DNA of 61,932 nt from Alloalcanivorax balearicus MACL04 (GCF_025532145.1 NZ_ARXS01000024.1:1-61932); one strand, 5' to 3'. Counted from the first letter of the stretch, positions 43,064 through 53,891 are shown. The notes: generated from the sequence alone by a model not told the origin. Program-made: numbers and translations.

Positions 43064-43205
43064 GGGTGGTCTCCGTGCCGGTATTTGGGGGTGCCAATAT
43101 TGTTCAGCAATAGCCCGGCACGGGCAAGGGATATCGGAAAAAATTCCAATGAATACAAGTAGTTATACAAATGAGAATCAGTCTTTGCGGACCTTGCTCA
43201 TGGGA

Positions 43206-43442
43206 TCAAGCCGGTTGCGGCCAATATTGCACCGCAACCGGCTGATCGGAGGAAACAGAGACGGAGGTCGCCGCTACCGCGCTACGGGTATCACGCAGTA
43301 CCTGACGGGCGTGGCGGGCACATTTGGCACACTGACTGCCAACCCCAAGTTCCCGACGAAGATCACGCAGGCTGTCGCAGCCATTCATGGCCGCTTCCCG
43401 TATATGACCGTCAGTGATGCCGTTGCAGAGACAAACGTACAT
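43206..43442 (-). CDS. bfd: Bacterioferritin-associated ferredoxin Bfd
   Basis: A 78-residue [2Fe-2S] ferredoxin that docks on Bfr and reduces its ferric core. The cluster cysteines are CLC at positions 4 and 6 and CAKC at about 38-41, the Bfd arrangement, in MYVCLCNGITDGHIREA and LGVGSQCAKCARHARQVL. The start MYVCLC was preferred to an ATG six codons earlier. A Fur box lies 44 bases upstream, so expression should rise in iron starvation. Confidence 0.94.
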   Translation of the reverse strand: MYVCLCNGITDGHIREAAMNGCDSLRDLRRELGVGSQCAKCARHARQVLRDTRSAVAATSVSVSSDQPVAVQYWPQPA

Positions 43443-43485
43443 GCCACACCTACTCCTCAATCTCTGAAAGGCAGGTTAACCCTAA

Positions 43486-43500
43486 TGCGAATTATTATCA
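43486..43500 (-). promoter_or_regulatory. Fur box upstream of bfd
   Basis: TGCGAAT-T-ATTATCA matches the 7-1-7 Fur consensus TGATAAT-N-ATTATCA at 12 of 14 positions. It lies 44-58 bases before the bfd start, where it would cover the promoter. Confidence 0.75.
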
Positions 43501-43677
43501 ACACGTTTCTTTGATCTAATTATTGCACAGGAATGGTGCAAAAAGGCATAGGAAGCCCTTCTGTCTCCAGGGGCGTGTTGATGCGATTCCAGGTCGGCTT
43601 TGCCGCCCGCTCGCCCCGGCTCCGGTGGCTGCCGGCTCCGGAACGGTGGTCAAAGACAGATCAGGCTCGGAAGGGAG

Positions 43678-43709
43678 CTCCGGTCCCCGCCATTGAGACG
43701 GGGCCGGAG
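43678..43709 (-). terminator. Stem-loop after the AlgP-like gene
   Basis: CTCCGG-CCCCG and CGGGG-A-CCGGAG pair over 11 bp with a 9-base loop, just beyond the AlgP-like stop. There is no T run, so it may be an end-protecting hairpin or a weak terminator. The rest of the gap up to the Fur box shows no gene. Confidence 0.55.
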
Positions 43710-43727
43710 TGGAGTTATCGAAGGGAC

Positions 43728-44447
43728 TTAGCTTGCGCTGCCAGTGGCGGCTTTCTTGCGGGCCGGAGCACGACGAACGGCTTTCTTGCGCGCCGGGGTC
43801 TTACGGGTCGCGCTCTTGCGGGTCGCTGCCTTTTTGGTTTTGGCCCGGGTCGTGGTCTTCTTACCTGCGGTGGTTCTTTTCGCGGTGGACTTCTTGGCGG
43901 TGCTCTTACGAGCCGCGCGCTTCGCTTTTTGCTCCGCTTTCTTCTGCTCGGCCTTCTCTTTCTTGGCCAGCTTGCGTTGGTATTCACGCAGCTTGCTGGT
44001 CAGATTGCGCTGAGCGGTGCGCAGCTTTTTATTCTCGCGGGTCACCACTTTCTTGGCTGCCTGGATTTCCGCGCGAATCAGTTTCGCTTCACCGCGCAGG
44101 TCCTGCAGTTTCAAACGTTGGGTATTGAGTTTGCCACGAGCGGTGTCAACGGCACGCTTGGCGGCGGCAGTGGCTTTTCCTTTCGCCTTGTCGCGCTTGG
44201 CGGCCAGATCAGTGCGGAGTTTGGCCAGCTTGCCGTTCTCCGTATCCACCTTATTCTTCTGGCGATCCAGTTTGGTCTGGGCTTGGGCGACTTTCTTCTC
44301 TGCCTGGCCGACCGCTTTTTCCTGCAGTTTGGCTTTCGCTTCCGCGTTGCTTACGGACTTCGGAACCGCCGGTGCCTTGCTGGCGGTAGCGGCCTTTTTA
44401 CGGGTCGCTGTTTTTTTCCGCGCTGCGGCTTTCTTTGCTTGTGCCAT
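43728..44447 (-). CDS. AlgP-like, histone H1-like lysine/alanine-rich protein
   Basis: A 239-residue, extremely basic protein. Residues 1-28 and 165-239 are lysine-alanine-arginine repeats of the KAATRKKxA type, like eukaryotic histone H1 tails and AlgP (AlgR3) of Pseudomonas. The middle (about 33-165) is a long predicted coiled coil (AEKKVAQAQTKLDRQKNKVDTENGKLAKLRTDLA). DNA binding and nucleoid organisation are likely; a role in alginate control is only known for Pseudomonas AlgP. The repetitive tail is prone to length change. The start has GGAGATC upstream. Confidence 0.8.
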   Translation of the reverse strand: MAQAKKAAARKKTATRKKAATASKAPAVPKSVSNAEAKAKLQEKAVGQAEKKVAQAQTKLDRQKNKVDTENGKLAKLRTDLAAKRDKAKGKATAAAKRAVDTARGKLNTQRLKLQDLRGEAKLIRAEIQAAKKVVTRENKKLRTAQRNLTSKLREYQRKLAKKEKAEQKKAEQKAKRAARKSTAKKSTAKRTTAGKKTTTRAKTKKAATRKSATRKTPARKKAVRRAPARKKAATGSAS

Positions 44448-45126
44448 GATCGATCTCCTAATCCTATGACGTCACTTACTTCGACAATCGGAAAATAGCA
44501 TAAAAAAAAATCACTTGGTACATTATTTAATCAGATCGATGCACGACCGCGTAAAAAGAAAACAAAAGAAGATTTCCATCGCTCTTCAGCGGCGGAAGAA
44601 ACATTGGCCCTTATCACTCCGCCATCACCGACAATAACGAAAAGAAGCTTTGTTAGCGGATCGAATACCGCGCCGTCCGCATTCCATTTCCCGCCGGATT
44701 GTTGGATGGCGACAGGTCTCCTCTCTCGCCACGTTGCTTTACGGAACGCAACGAAGTGTTACCGCCGGTGGCACTAAGCGGTGGGTGAGCGGAAAAAATG
44801 GAAACAAGCGAGGGCGGTTGGGAATAAAAGAAACCAACATCCCCATCGGAATCACCGTGACACCGACATGGAAGAAACGGGAATGGAGAATGCGACAACC
44901 GCGTTGATTAACCTGGCGAGCGCCGCTGATAAGCGCCCTTATAAACACAGTCTGGCCGTTCCGCCGATCGTCATGGAACAACAGATTCGCTGCCAAGGCG
45001 GCTTCCCACAGCGGCTTCGTGGCGAAAGAAGCCCGATATCCGCAGGGCATAAAAAGATGGCCCGGAGCCATTTTTTAATGTTGCGCCGCGACCGCCCGGA
45101 GGGAGACCACCATAAACAGCGGACAC
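44448..45126. other. Long intergenic stretch with one REP copy
   Basis: About 680 bases without a convincing gene. A TGACGTCA palindrome lies near 44466, and there is an A-rich stretch around 44500-44580. Several short frames occur but none has a ribosome-binding site and a recognisable product. A single minus-strand REP (ATTCGCTGCCAAGGCGGCTT then CCCACAGCGGC) is at 44995-45014. Confidence 0.6.
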
Positions 45127-45154
45127 AAAAAAGGAGCCTTGCGGCTCCTTTTCC
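45127..45154 (-). terminator. Rho-independent terminator of adk
   Basis: AAGGAGCC-TTGC-GGCTCCTT with T runs on the minus-strand side, 33 bases beyond the adk stop codon. Its symmetry and A/T flanks would allow use on both strands. Confidence 0.88.
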
Positions 45155-45186
45155 AACCTCTTATGAATGAGGTTCGCGGGTGTGTA

Positions 45187-46131
<945 letters not shown>

Positions 46132-47160
46132 CTACTGCCCCAGTGTCAACTCCGCCTGCAAGGGCGAGCCGCGCAGCGGTTCCGGCGCCACCCTGAGCCC
46201 GGCCTCGTCGACGCTGGAACCCGGCGCCGGGGTATAGCGGGCACCGGCGCGCAAATCGGAAAGGTCCGCCGGATAAGACTGCAGCCAATCCTCGCGACGC
46301 AAAACCACGGTGGCCGGGAACCGCTCCACCAGCACACGACGGGCCGCCAACGGCTGCCCCCCCTGCTCGCCCTGGCGCAGGAACACGAACAAGGTGCCAC
46401 CGGCGGCCACGTCGGCGGCATTGACGGTGATACGCAGATCATCCAGTTGCCGCGCTTTGGCCAATTGCCGTTCGGTATTGGCCATGCCCTGCCGCAGCAG
46501 GTCACCGGCTTCGCCCTCGCCATGGCGGGCGAGCAACGCCTGCCAGGACCGCAGCGCCAGTTCATAACGATGGGCGCGGCTGGCGGCCATGGCTTGCAGC
46601 ATCCAGGCGCCGTCGTGCTGCGGATAGGCCTCCAGCACTTTCTGGATTTCCGCTTCGGCGGCGTCGGTGAGACGGCCTTCGTTGGCCTGAATCAGTGACC
46701 GTGCCAACAGCAAACGGGCGGCATCGTTGCCGGGTTCGAGAAACAGTGCCCGCCGCGCCGCTTCCTCGGCCTGGGCCGGGGCACCCAATTGATCGTAAAG
46801 CAGGCCCAGGGCGTACCAGCCGTCCATGGTCTGATGCTCGCGGACCACTTCGGATTGCAGCACCCGGGCGAAGGCGGCGGCACTCAGGTTGTCATTGTCG
46901 ATTTCCGGCGGTTGCCCCTGGATCACACGGCGGGCGGCGTCGCTCAGTTCACGGCGGTCGCTCAGCCACTGGGCGGTTTCCGGATGATAGCCCAGGGTCA
47001 GGTAACCCAGCCCCCCCAGCAGCACCACCAACAGCGGCAGCGCCAGGCCGGACCAGGAAGCACGGTCGCCGTCACGGCGGGTTTCCCGCCGCCATAACAG
47101 AAACACGGCCAGCAAGGCGATCAGCAGGACGGCAGCGAGTACCGCAAGCAGGAAGGTCAT
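46132..47160 (-). CDS. ccmI: Cytochrome c maturation protein CcmI
   Basis: A 342-residue apocytochrome c chaperone. Two N-terminal membrane helices (LLAVLAAVLLIALLAVFLLW and GLALPLLVVLLGGLGYLTLG) frame a short loop, followed by periplasmic TPR-like helices (WYALGLLYDQLGAPAQAEEAARRALFLEPGNDAARLLLARSL) and a C-terminal beta-rich domain. The start overlaps the ccmH stop by 4 bases. Last gene of ccmFGHI. Confidence 0.93.
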   Translation of the reverse strand: MTFLLAVLAAVLLIALLAVFLLWRRETRRDGDRASWSGLALPLLVVLLGGLGYLTLGYHPETAQWLSDRRELSDAARRVIQGQPPEIDNDNLSAAAFARVLQSEVVREHQTMDGWYALGLLYDQLGAPAQAEEAARRALFLEPGNDAARLLLARSLIQANEGRLTDAAEAEIQKVLEAYPQHDGAWMLQAMAASRAHRYELALRSWQALLARHGEGEAGDLLRQGMANTERQLAKARQLDDLRITVNAADVAAGGTLFVFLRQGEQGGQPLAARRVLVERFPATVVLRREDWLQSYPADLSDLRAGARYTPAPGSSVDEAGLRVAPEPLRGSPLQAELTLGQ

Positions 47161-47564
47161 TGCTCGTCATCCTCCACCCGGCGACTGGCCCGCCGGATCA
47201 ATATCGCGATGGCACCGCCGCCCAGCAACAGCAGAACCGCCGGCCCCAGCCACAGCACCAGTGTCTGGGCGTTCACCGGTGGCCGGTAACTGACGAAGTC
47301 ACCATAGCGGTCAACGAAATAGTCGACGATGGCCTGGTCGTCATGCCCTTCCCGGATCATTCGCGCCACCCGCTCGCGCATGTCCTGGGCAATCCCGGCA
47401 TCGGAATCGGCGATGCTCTGGTTCTGGCACTTGGGGCAGCGCAATTCCTCGGTCAGCACGCGGAAACGTGTTTCCTGTTCTTCCGTGTCGAATTGGTAAA
47501 CGTCAATGGCGGCCAGGGCGCCCTGCCCCAGCACCGTCAACAAGAGCAACAACAACAGACGCAT
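47157..47564 (-). CDS. ccmH: Cytochrome c maturation protein CcmH
   Basis: A 135-residue periplasmic thiol protein with a signal sequence (MRLLLLLLLTVLGQGALA), the family motif LRCPKCQNQSIADS with the redox cysteine pair, and a C-terminal membrane helix. It keeps the apocytochrome CXXCH thiols reduced. TAATG overlap with the ccmG stop. Confidence 0.95.
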   Translation of the reverse strand: MRLLLLLLLTVLGQGALAAIDVYQFDTEEQETRFRVLTEELRCPKCQNQSIADSDAGIAQDMRERVARMIREGHDDQAIVDYFVDRYGDFVSYRPPVNAQTLVLWLGPAVLLLLGGGAIAILIRRASRRVEDDEQ

Positions 47565-48142
47565 TACTGTTCTCCCCCACTCCCGGCCTGGTCGAGAACG
47601 GGCTGGAATTTTTCTTCCCAGACCCGCTCGTTCAGATCGCCGGCGTGCCGCAATACCACCCGCCCTTCGGGATTCAACAGGAACGTTTCCGGTGCGCCGT
47701 AAACGCCCAGGTCGAGCCCCAACTGACCGTCCTGGTCCACCACCACTTCGCTGTAGGGGTTGCCCAGATTGGCCAGATAGTCCCGCGCCGCGTCGGTCTC
47801 GTCCTTGTAGTTGAGTCCGATGATGGGAATCCCCCGGGCCGCCAGTTGCAGCAGATAGGGGTGCTCCACGTAGCAGGTCGGGCACCAGGTGGCCCAGACG
47901 TTCAGCAACTTCCAGTTCTGATCCCGCAGGGAAGCCGGTGTGATGGTCCGTTCACCTAATAAGGAAGGCAGTTGGAACGCCGGTAACGGCTTGCCCACCA
48001 ATTCCGATGGCAGCTCTTCCGGGTTACGGCCCAGGCCGCTGGCCAGCAACACCGCCAGGGCCACGAACGCCACCAACGGCAGGAACACCCACAGACTGAC
48101 GCCGCGCTGATGGCGCGGCTTACCACGATCAAGCCTGTTCAC
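47564..48142 (-). CDS. ccmG: Thiol:disulfide oxidoreductase CcmG/DsbE
   Basis: A 192-residue membrane-anchored periplasmic thioredoxin-like protein. The N-terminal helix SLWVFLPLVAFVALAVLLASGL, the active site NVWATWCPTCYVEHP and the GVYGAPETFLLNPEG cis-proline region are typical. It starts at GTG 48142 with GGAGGAG 7 bases upstream and overlaps ccmF by 14 bases. Confidence 0.95.
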   Translation of the reverse strand: MNRLDRGKPRHQRGVSLWVFLPLVAFVALAVLLASGLGRNPEELPSELVGKPLPAFQLPSLLGERTITPASLRDQNWKLLNVWATWCPTCYVEHPYLLQLAARGIPIIGLNYKDETDAARDYLANLGNPYSEVVVDQDGQLGLDLGVYGAPETFLLNPEGRVVLRHAGDLNERVWEEKFQPVLDQAGSGGEQ

Positions 48143-50084
48143 GAGCCACTCCTCCCATGGGTTTGCGATAACGCCGGTCGGACAGTGCCAAGGCACCACC
48201 GAGCGCCATGACCAGGGCGCCCAGCCAGATCCAGCGCACCATCGGTTTGTGATAGATGCGTACCGCCCAGGCGTCATCGCCCAGGGGCTCGCCCAGCGCC
48301 ACATAAAGATCACGCATCAGCCGGCCGTCGATGGCCGCCTCCGTCATCACCTGGCCGGAGGCCCGATAGGTGCGTTTTTCGGGGTTCATTTCGGTCACCG
48401 GACGGCCGTCCCGGCTGACCAGGAAGTGGCCTTTCTGGGACTGATAGTTCGGCCCCACCGGATCACTGAGACTCTCGAATTCGAAACGGTAGCCGCCCAC
48501 TTCCGCCACATCGCCGGGACGCATGCGAACATCCCGCTCGGTCTCATGGAAGCTGACCACGGTGACGCCCGCCACCAGGACCGCCAGCCCGCAATGGGCC
48601 ACGACCATACCTATATAAGAACGGGTCAGTTTGCGCAGACCGGCGAGCAGCCCCTGGTTATAGGCCAGAGCCCGGCGCACCACGTCATCCAGATGGGCGA
48701 ATACCAGGAACAGCGCCAGAATCAACGCCAGGGTACCGGGCCAGGGTGTCGCGCCGGGCAACCGCGCGCCCAACCAGCCGCCGATCAAGGCCGCCGGCGC
48801 CAGCCACAACAGACGGCGCACCAGTGGCTTGCCGGCCTGGCGCTTCCAATTGCTCATCATGCCGGGGACCATCAGCAGGATCAGCAGCAGGGTCAGGGGC
48901 ACGAAGAACGCGTTGAAGTATGGGCTGCGAATCGACACCTTGATGTCCATGGCCTCGCCCAGCAGGGGGAACAAGGTGCCCATCAGCACCACGAAAGTGG
49001 CGGCCAGCAGCACCAGGTTGTTGCCCAGCAGGAAGCTCTCCCGGGACATCGCCTTGAAACCGCCCTGCCCGGACAACCGGCCGGCGCGCAGAGCGAACAG
49101 AGTCAGCGCGCCGCCGGCCACCACCACCAGGAAAGCGAGAATGAAAGCCCCTCGGCTGGGGTCATTAGCGAAGGCGTGGACCGAGGTGAGTACCCCGGAG
49201 CGCACCAGGAAAGTGCCGAGCAGGCTCAACGAGAAGGTGACGATCGCCAGCAATACGGTCCAGGCGCGGAACAGGTTGCGCTTCTCGCTCACCGCCAGGG
49301 AATGGATCAGCGCGGTCCCGGCCAGCCAGGGCATCAGCGAAGCGTTTTCCACCGGGTCCCAGAACCACCAGCCGCCCCAGCCCAGTTCGTAGTAGGCCCA
49401 CCAGGATCCCAGCGCGATACCAACGGTAAGGAAGCACCAGGCCACCGTGGTCCAGGGACGGGCCCAGCGCGCCCAGGCCGGATCCAGATTGCCTTCCAGC
49501 AAGCCGGCGACGGCGAAGCCGAACGCCACGGCGAAGCCCACGTAGCCCATGTACAGCATCGGCGGATGGACGATCAGGCCGGGGTCCTGCAGCAGTGGAT
49601 TAAGGTCGGCGCCGTCGATAACGAACCAGGGCAGGACCCGATCGAAGGGGTTGGAGGTGAACAGCATGAAGGCCAGGAAGCCCACCGCGATCATGCCCAT
49701 CACCGACAGCACCCGCACCACCATGGGCAACGGCACGCTGCGGCTCAGCAGCCCGACCAGCGCGGTCCAGCCCGCCAGCATCCAGCCCCACAACAATAGC
49801 GAGCCTTCATGGCCGCCCCAGATCGCCGACAGGCGGTAGCCCAATGGCAATTCCGAATTGCTGTGATTGGCCACGTAGTTGATGGAGAAATCGTTGATAT
49901 AAAAGCTGTAGCCCAGTGCCACGATGGCCGCCGTCATGGCCATCCATTGCAGCCAGGCCAGGGGCCGTGCATAGCGTTGCCAGGCCAATACGCCACGGTG
50001 GACGCCGATCAGAGGAAAGATCGCCAGGACCAGGGATGCCGCCAACGCCACCCACAGGGAAAGATGTCCGATTTCCGCCGCCAC
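48129..50084 (-). CDS. ccmF: Heme lyase subunit CcmF
   Basis: A 651-residue membrane protein with about 15 helices that joins heme to apocytochrome c together with CcmH. The WWD domain is GWGGWWFWDPVENASLMPWLAGTALIHS; conserved histidines are in LIVHPPMLYMGYVG and IWGGHEGSLLLW. Start ATG with GGAGGTAACTGG upstream. First gene of ccmFGHI. Confidence 0.96.
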   Translation of the reverse strand: MAAEIGHLSLWVALAASLVLAIFPLIGVHRGVLAWQRYARPLAWLQWMAMTAAIVALGYSFYINDFSINYVANHSNSELPLGYRLSAIWGGHEGSLLLWGWMLAGWTALVGLLSRSVPLPMVVRVLSVMGMIAVGFLAFMLFTSNPFDRVLPWFVIDGADLNPLLQDPGLIVHPPMLYMGYVGFAVAFGFAVAGLLEGNLDPAWARWARPWTTVAWCFLTVGIALGSWWAYYELGWGGWWFWDPVENASLMPWLAGTALIHSLAVSEKRNLFRAWTVLLAIVTFSLSLLGTFLVRSGVLTSVHAFANDPSRGAFILAFLVVVAGGALTLFALRAGRLSGQGGFKAMSRESFLLGNNLVLLAATFVVLMGTLFPLLGEAMDIKVSIRSPYFNAFFVPLTLLLILLMVPGMMSNWKRQAGKPLVRRLLWLAPAALIGGWLGARLPGATPWPGTLALILALFLVFAHLDDVVRRALAYNQGLLAGLRKLTRSYIGMVVAHCGLAVLVAGVTVVSFHETERDVRMRPGDVAEVGGYRFEFESLSDPVGPNYQSQKGHFLVSRDGRPVTEMNPEKRTYRASGQVMTEAAIDGRLMRDLYVALGEPLGDDAWAVRIYHKPMVRWIWLGALVMALGGALALSDRRYRKPMGGVAREQA

Positions 50085-50687
50085 CAGTTACCTCCTGAGA
50101 CACGCCTGGGAAGGATCGGCCCGACCGGCCATCCGGGAGCCAACGGCCGCGCGCTCTGTTGTTGTTTCACGTTGCCGTTTCACGGCATCGAGGGGATTCG
50201 ATGGCCGCGCCGCCCCAGGGTTCCCTGAAATCGGCCCCCTTGCCCTGTCACGGATCATTCTTTCGGCTGATCCGGTGATTGGGTCCGGGTCGGTCAGTCC
50301 CACGACCGAATGTCCGAAGATGACACCTTGAGACGACGGGGTCCTGCCCCACAATAGATTAGACTGGCGGCCGGCCTCGCGGAGGCCCGCGGCCGCCGGC
50401 ACATGATCGGCACAACGCCGCCGCAATGCAAGCCCGGCGCCCGGCGCGGCGGGCCGCCAGGAGCGGCGATGCTGGACATATTTTGAGACGCTTACGTCCG
50501 TCCCGGTCATTTCGGGTCTGCTAGTATGGTGACTCTGCATGGCAAAATGTCTTAATTCTGCAGTCAAACAGTCATCGGGCATCCATATACTCGCTCAACA
50601 ACATACTAGCTCAACAATAATGGACGCCGGTCTTTATCCCCCGCTGGGATGCCATTGCCGAATTGGCCTGTGTGGAGAGTCAGAGAT
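50085..50687. other. 600-base gap between ccmF and fabA
   Basis: The promoters of both divergent units must lie here. A strong two-level hairpin (GGCGGCCG, GCCTC-GCG-GAGGC, CGGCCGCC) is at 50366-50397. The 170 bases before fabA are clearly AT-richer. I could not find a FadR or FabR operator by eye. No gene is supported. Confidence 0.6.
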
Positions 50688-51218
50688 TTGAGTAACGCTA
50701 ACGTAGAAAGACAATCATCCTATCAGCGCGACGAACTGCTCGCCTGCGCCCATGGCGAACTGTTCGGCCCGGGCAACGCCCGCCTGCCGCTGCCCAACAT
50801 GTTGATGGTCGACCGCATCACCCGCATTGCCGAGACCGGCGGTGCCCATGATCGCGGTGAGGTGGTCGCCGAACTGGATATCCACCCGGATATGTGGTTC
50901 TTCCAATGTCACTTCGAAACCGATCCGGTGATGCCCGGCTGTCTCGGCCTCGACGCCACCTGGCAGTTACTCGGTTTCTACCTGGGCTGGCTCGGCCACC
51001 CCGGTCGCGGCCGCGCCCTCGGTGTGGGTCAGGTCAAATTCTCCGGCCAGGTGCTGCCCACCGCCAAGAAACTGACCTACCAGATCAATATCAAGCGGGT
51101 CATCGCCCGCAAACTGACCATGGGCCTCGCCGATGCGGTGGTGTCCGTGGACGGTAAACCCATTTACCAGGCCGACGACCTGCGTGTGGGCCTGTTCACC
51201 TCGACGGAAGGTTTCTAG
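50688..51218 (+). CDS. fabA: 3-hydroxydecanoyl-ACP dehydratase/isomerase FabA
   Basis: Key enzyme of anaerobic-type unsaturated fatty acid synthesis. 176 residues. The active-site histidine is in [29 protein letters not shown] (with the catalytic aspartate in GLDA). The beginning [18 protein letters not shown] matches FabA. The start is a TTG at 50688, with GGAGAG 9 bases upstream and correct N-terminal length; the ATG at 50649 would add 13 atypical residues. Eight bases before fabB. Confidence 0.95.
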   Translation: MSNANVERQSSYQRDELLACAHGELFGPGNARLPLPNMLMVDRITRIAETGGAHDRGEVVAELDIHPDMWFFQCHFETDPVMPGCLGLDATWQLLGFYLGWLGHPGRGRALGVGQVKFSGQVLPTAKKLTYQINIKRVIARKLTMGLADAVVSVDGKPIYQADDLRVGLFTSTEGF

Positions 51219-51226
51219 GAGTCATT

Positions 51227-52444
51227 ATGCGACGCGTCGTTATTACCGGCATGGGCATCGTTTCCTGTTTGGGCAACGATACCGATACCGTCTCTCTTGC
51301 GCTGCGCGAAGGACGCTCCGGCATCCGTTTCAAGGAGGAATATCAGGCTCAGGGCATGCGCAGCCAGATCGCCGGCAGCCCCGACATTGATCTGGAAGCG
51401 CTGATCGACCGCAAAAGCCGCCGCTTCATGGGCGATGCCGCGGCCTACGCCTATGTGGCCATGCAACAGGCCATCGCCGATTCCGGCCTGGAAGACAACC
51501 AGGTCAGCAACGAGCGCACCGGTCTGATCGCCGGCTCCGGCGGCCACTCTTCCCAGAATCAGGTGGAAGCGGCGGACATTGCCCGCTCCCGCGGCGTCAA
51601 ACGCATCGGTCCTTACATGGTGCCGCGCGTGATGGCGTCCACGGTCTCCGCCTGTCTGGCCACGCCGTTCAAGATCAAGGGCCTCAACTACTCCATCACT
51701 TCCGCTTGCGCCACCAGCGCCCACTGTATCGGCAATGCCGTGGAGCAAATCCAGATGGGCAAGCAGGATGTGGTGTTCGCCGGCGGTGGCGAGGAAGAGC
51801 ACTGGACCCTGAGCTGCCTGTTCGACGCCATGGGCGCGCTTTCCACCAAGTACAACGACACTCCGGCAACCGCATCACGGGCCTATGACGCCAGCCGCGA
51901 CGGCTTCGTCATCGCCGGCGGCGGCGGCATGGTGGTGTTGGAGGAACTGGAGCACGCCAAGGCTCGCGGCGCCCGTATCTACGCGGAAGTGGTGGGCTAC
52001 GGCGCCACCAGCGACGGCTACGACATGGTCGCGCCCAGCGGCGAAGGCGCGGCGCGCTGCATGCGCCAGGCCCTGTCCACGGTGAACGCCCCGGTGGATT
52101 ACATCAACGCCCACGGCACCAGCACCCCGGTGGGTGACGTGGCGGAGCTGAAAGCGATTCGCGAAGTGTTCGGCGGCGGCACCGTGCCGGGCATCAGCTC
52201 CACCAAGAGCCTGACCGGCCACAGCCTGGGCGCCACCGGCGTACAGGAAGCCATCTACTGTCTGCTGATGATGCGCGACGGCTTCACCGCCGCTTCCGCC
52301 AACATCCAGGAGCTGGATGAGCAAGCCGCTGGCCTGCCGATCCTTACCGAACGGTTGGAGCGCGCCCCGGATCTGGCGATCAGCAACAGCTTCGGTTTCG
52401 GTGGCACCAACGCCACCCTGGCGCTGCAACGCTGGCAGGGCTGA
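51227..52444 (+). CDS. fabB: 3-oxoacyl-ACP synthase I FabB
   Basis: A 405-residue condensing enzyme that elongates the cis-3-decenoyl chain made by FabA. Catalytic cysteine in [14 protein letters not shown], histidines in [11 protein letters not shown] and [13 protein letters not shown], and the glycine-rich [10 protein letters not shown] at the end. GGAG precedes the ATG. fabA-fabB form the usual operon. Confidence 0.97.
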   Translation: MRRVVITGMGIVSCLGNDTDTVSLALREGRSGIRFKEEYQAQGMRSQIAGSPDIDLEALIDRKSRRFMGDAAAYAYVAMQQAIADSGLEDNQVSNERTGLIAGSGGHSSQNQVEAADIARSRGVKRIGPYMVPRVMASTVSACLATPFKIKGLNYSITSACATSAHCIGNAVEQIQMGKQDVVFAGGGEEEHWTLSCLFDAMGALSTKYNDTPATASRAYDASRDGFVIAGGGGMVVLEELEHAKARGARIYAEVVGYGATSDGYDMVAPSGEGAARCMRQALSTVNAPVDYINAHGTSTPVGDVAELKAIREVFGGGTVPGISSTKSLTGHSLGATGVQEAIYCLLMMRDGFTAASANIQELDEQAAGLPILTERLERAPDLAISNSFGFGGTNATLALQRWQG

Positions 52445-52504
52445 TCAAAAGCGATCGCCAAACCCTTGGCTCGCTTGCGCAGCCTCGCGGACATGAAGGC
52501 AAAC

Positions 52505-52574
52505 CAATTCGCTGGCAAGCCAGCTTCCCACAGAAGGGCCACGAAGCCGCTGTGGGAGCTGCCTTGGCAGCGAA
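52505..52574. repeat. REP pair (inverted), after fabB
   Basis: Minus copy at 52505-52533 (stem GCTGGC/GCCAGC) and plus copy at 52545-52574 (stem GCTGCC/GGCAGC). The two stems differ from each other, so the copies arrived or drifted separately. Confidence 0.85.
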
Positions 52575-52584
52575 TACGGTGCGA

Positions 52585-53666
52585 TCAGAACTTGTGCGCC
52601 AGCCCCACTGACACCAACCCGCCTTTACCGTCGTCATAACCGGCGGCGTCATCGTCCACGTCCGCATCGGACACTGACAGCAGCGTATAGGCCGTGGTCT
52701 GGGCGCCCAGCTTGTAATCCGCGCCGACGGTGCCGGTGGTCAGGGTGTACCCCAGATCGTCACTGTCGAAGCGGCCCCCTGTGCCTTCAGGGTCAGGCGC
52801 GGGCTCATGGCCAGACCGGCGCTGAGCAGGTAGGAAGTGCCGTCGAGACGGCTGGCGCCGGGATAGTCCGGATCCAGACGCAGTTCTTCAACGATCGCGC
52901 CCAGGGACAGGTTACCTACCCGCATCCCCAAGGCCCCGCGCAGCACATCCCGGTCCGCGGGCACATTCAGGCTCACCGGTGCCGGCAGCGCTCTTTCGGT
53001 ATAGCCGTGCTCGTAAGCCAAGGCGGCGTAAAGGGCATCGCTATTCCAGGTGGCGGACAGCGCGTAAATATCGGCCAGGCCGTCCTTGGTCTCGTCGTAG
53101 GGCGGCGTGCCCAGTTCATCCTGTTCGCCCGGCGCGAGCTGGGCTTTCAGTACCAGGTTGCCCAGGTTCGGGCTGACCCAGTTCAAGGTATTGCTGTTGC
53201 GATATTAGCTGGTGAACACCGTCTGCATATCCGCGCCGGTGTTGTTGAACTGATCCAGTTTGCCCTCGGCCTGCTTGACCAGACTGTCATAACGACCGGC
53301 GAAAACCCGCCCCCAAGGCGTCGCCAAACCGATATAGCTGTTGCGGGTGGTGAAAGTGTCGCTGCTGTCGCCGTCGACGTCGTAGCCGGCTTCGAGCTGG
53401 TAGATCAGTGACAGACCGCCCACATCCAGGGGCACTTCATCACGCACACCCAGATAGGAGTTATAGGCTTCCACGAACCAGCCGTCGCGTAACGGCGAAT
53501 CGCCCTCGTCCATGTCATCCAGTGCCGAAGCCAGAGTCCGGCTCGGATAGTCATCGGTGCCTTCCAGTGCGATATCGATGCGGCCATAAAACTGCGGCGC
53601 GGCCAGCGCCGAGGCCGGCAGAAAAACCAGCAATGCCGGAATGAGTCCGCGATGTACGGTGTTCAT
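52585..53666 (-). pseudogene. Outer-membrane porin, inactivated by a stop and a frameshift
   Basis: Reading the minus strand from ATG 53666 gives a signal peptide (RGLIPALLVFLPASALA-AP) and a Gram-negative porin beginning QFYGRIDIALEGTDDYPSRTL with YQLEAGYDVDGDSSDTFTTRNSYIGLATPWGRVFAGRYDS. An in-frame TAA at 53207-53205 interrupts it after GADMQTVFTS; the frame then goes on (YRNSNTLNWVSPNLGNLVLKAQLAPGE) to about 52780, where a run of C shifts it by one base. The last 60 residues, including LGAQTTAYTLLSVSD and the end VGLAHKF, continue in the other frame. It is related to the intact porin at 53969. Confidence 0.88.
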
Positions 53667-53764
53667 GATCCCTACTCCCTCACATGAAAAATGGGAGCAC
53701 ACTATATGACGATTTAATGACAGGACCAATGAGAGCGGTCAAAGAACCGTATCGCGGTCCGTGG

Positions 53765-53828
53765 ATCGCTGCTGTCCCACAGCGGCTCCGTCGCTTCCTC
53801 TGTGGGAAGCTGCCTTGGCAGCGAATAC
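53765..53828. repeat. REP pair, partly degenerate
   Basis: TCCCACAGCGGC (minus head) followed by CTGTGGGAAGCTGCCTTGGC and AGCGAAT (plus copy). It lies in the 300 bases between the two porin genes, which otherwise contain only the terminator of the downstream porin. Confidence 0.75.
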
Positions 53829-53891
53829 GGTGCGAGTTCATATCCGCGAGGCTGTACAAACGGGCCAAGGGTTTGGCGTGTAAGCGTCAAA

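Noticed and set aside
43165-43185. Second Fur box before bfr (ATGAGAATCAGTCTTTG)
   Set aside because: Only the left half fits the 7-1-7 consensus.
43533-44498. A 321-codon frame antisense to the AlgP-like gene
   Set aside because: Low-complexity Leu/Gly/Phe product that is the mirror of the Lys/Ala repeats.
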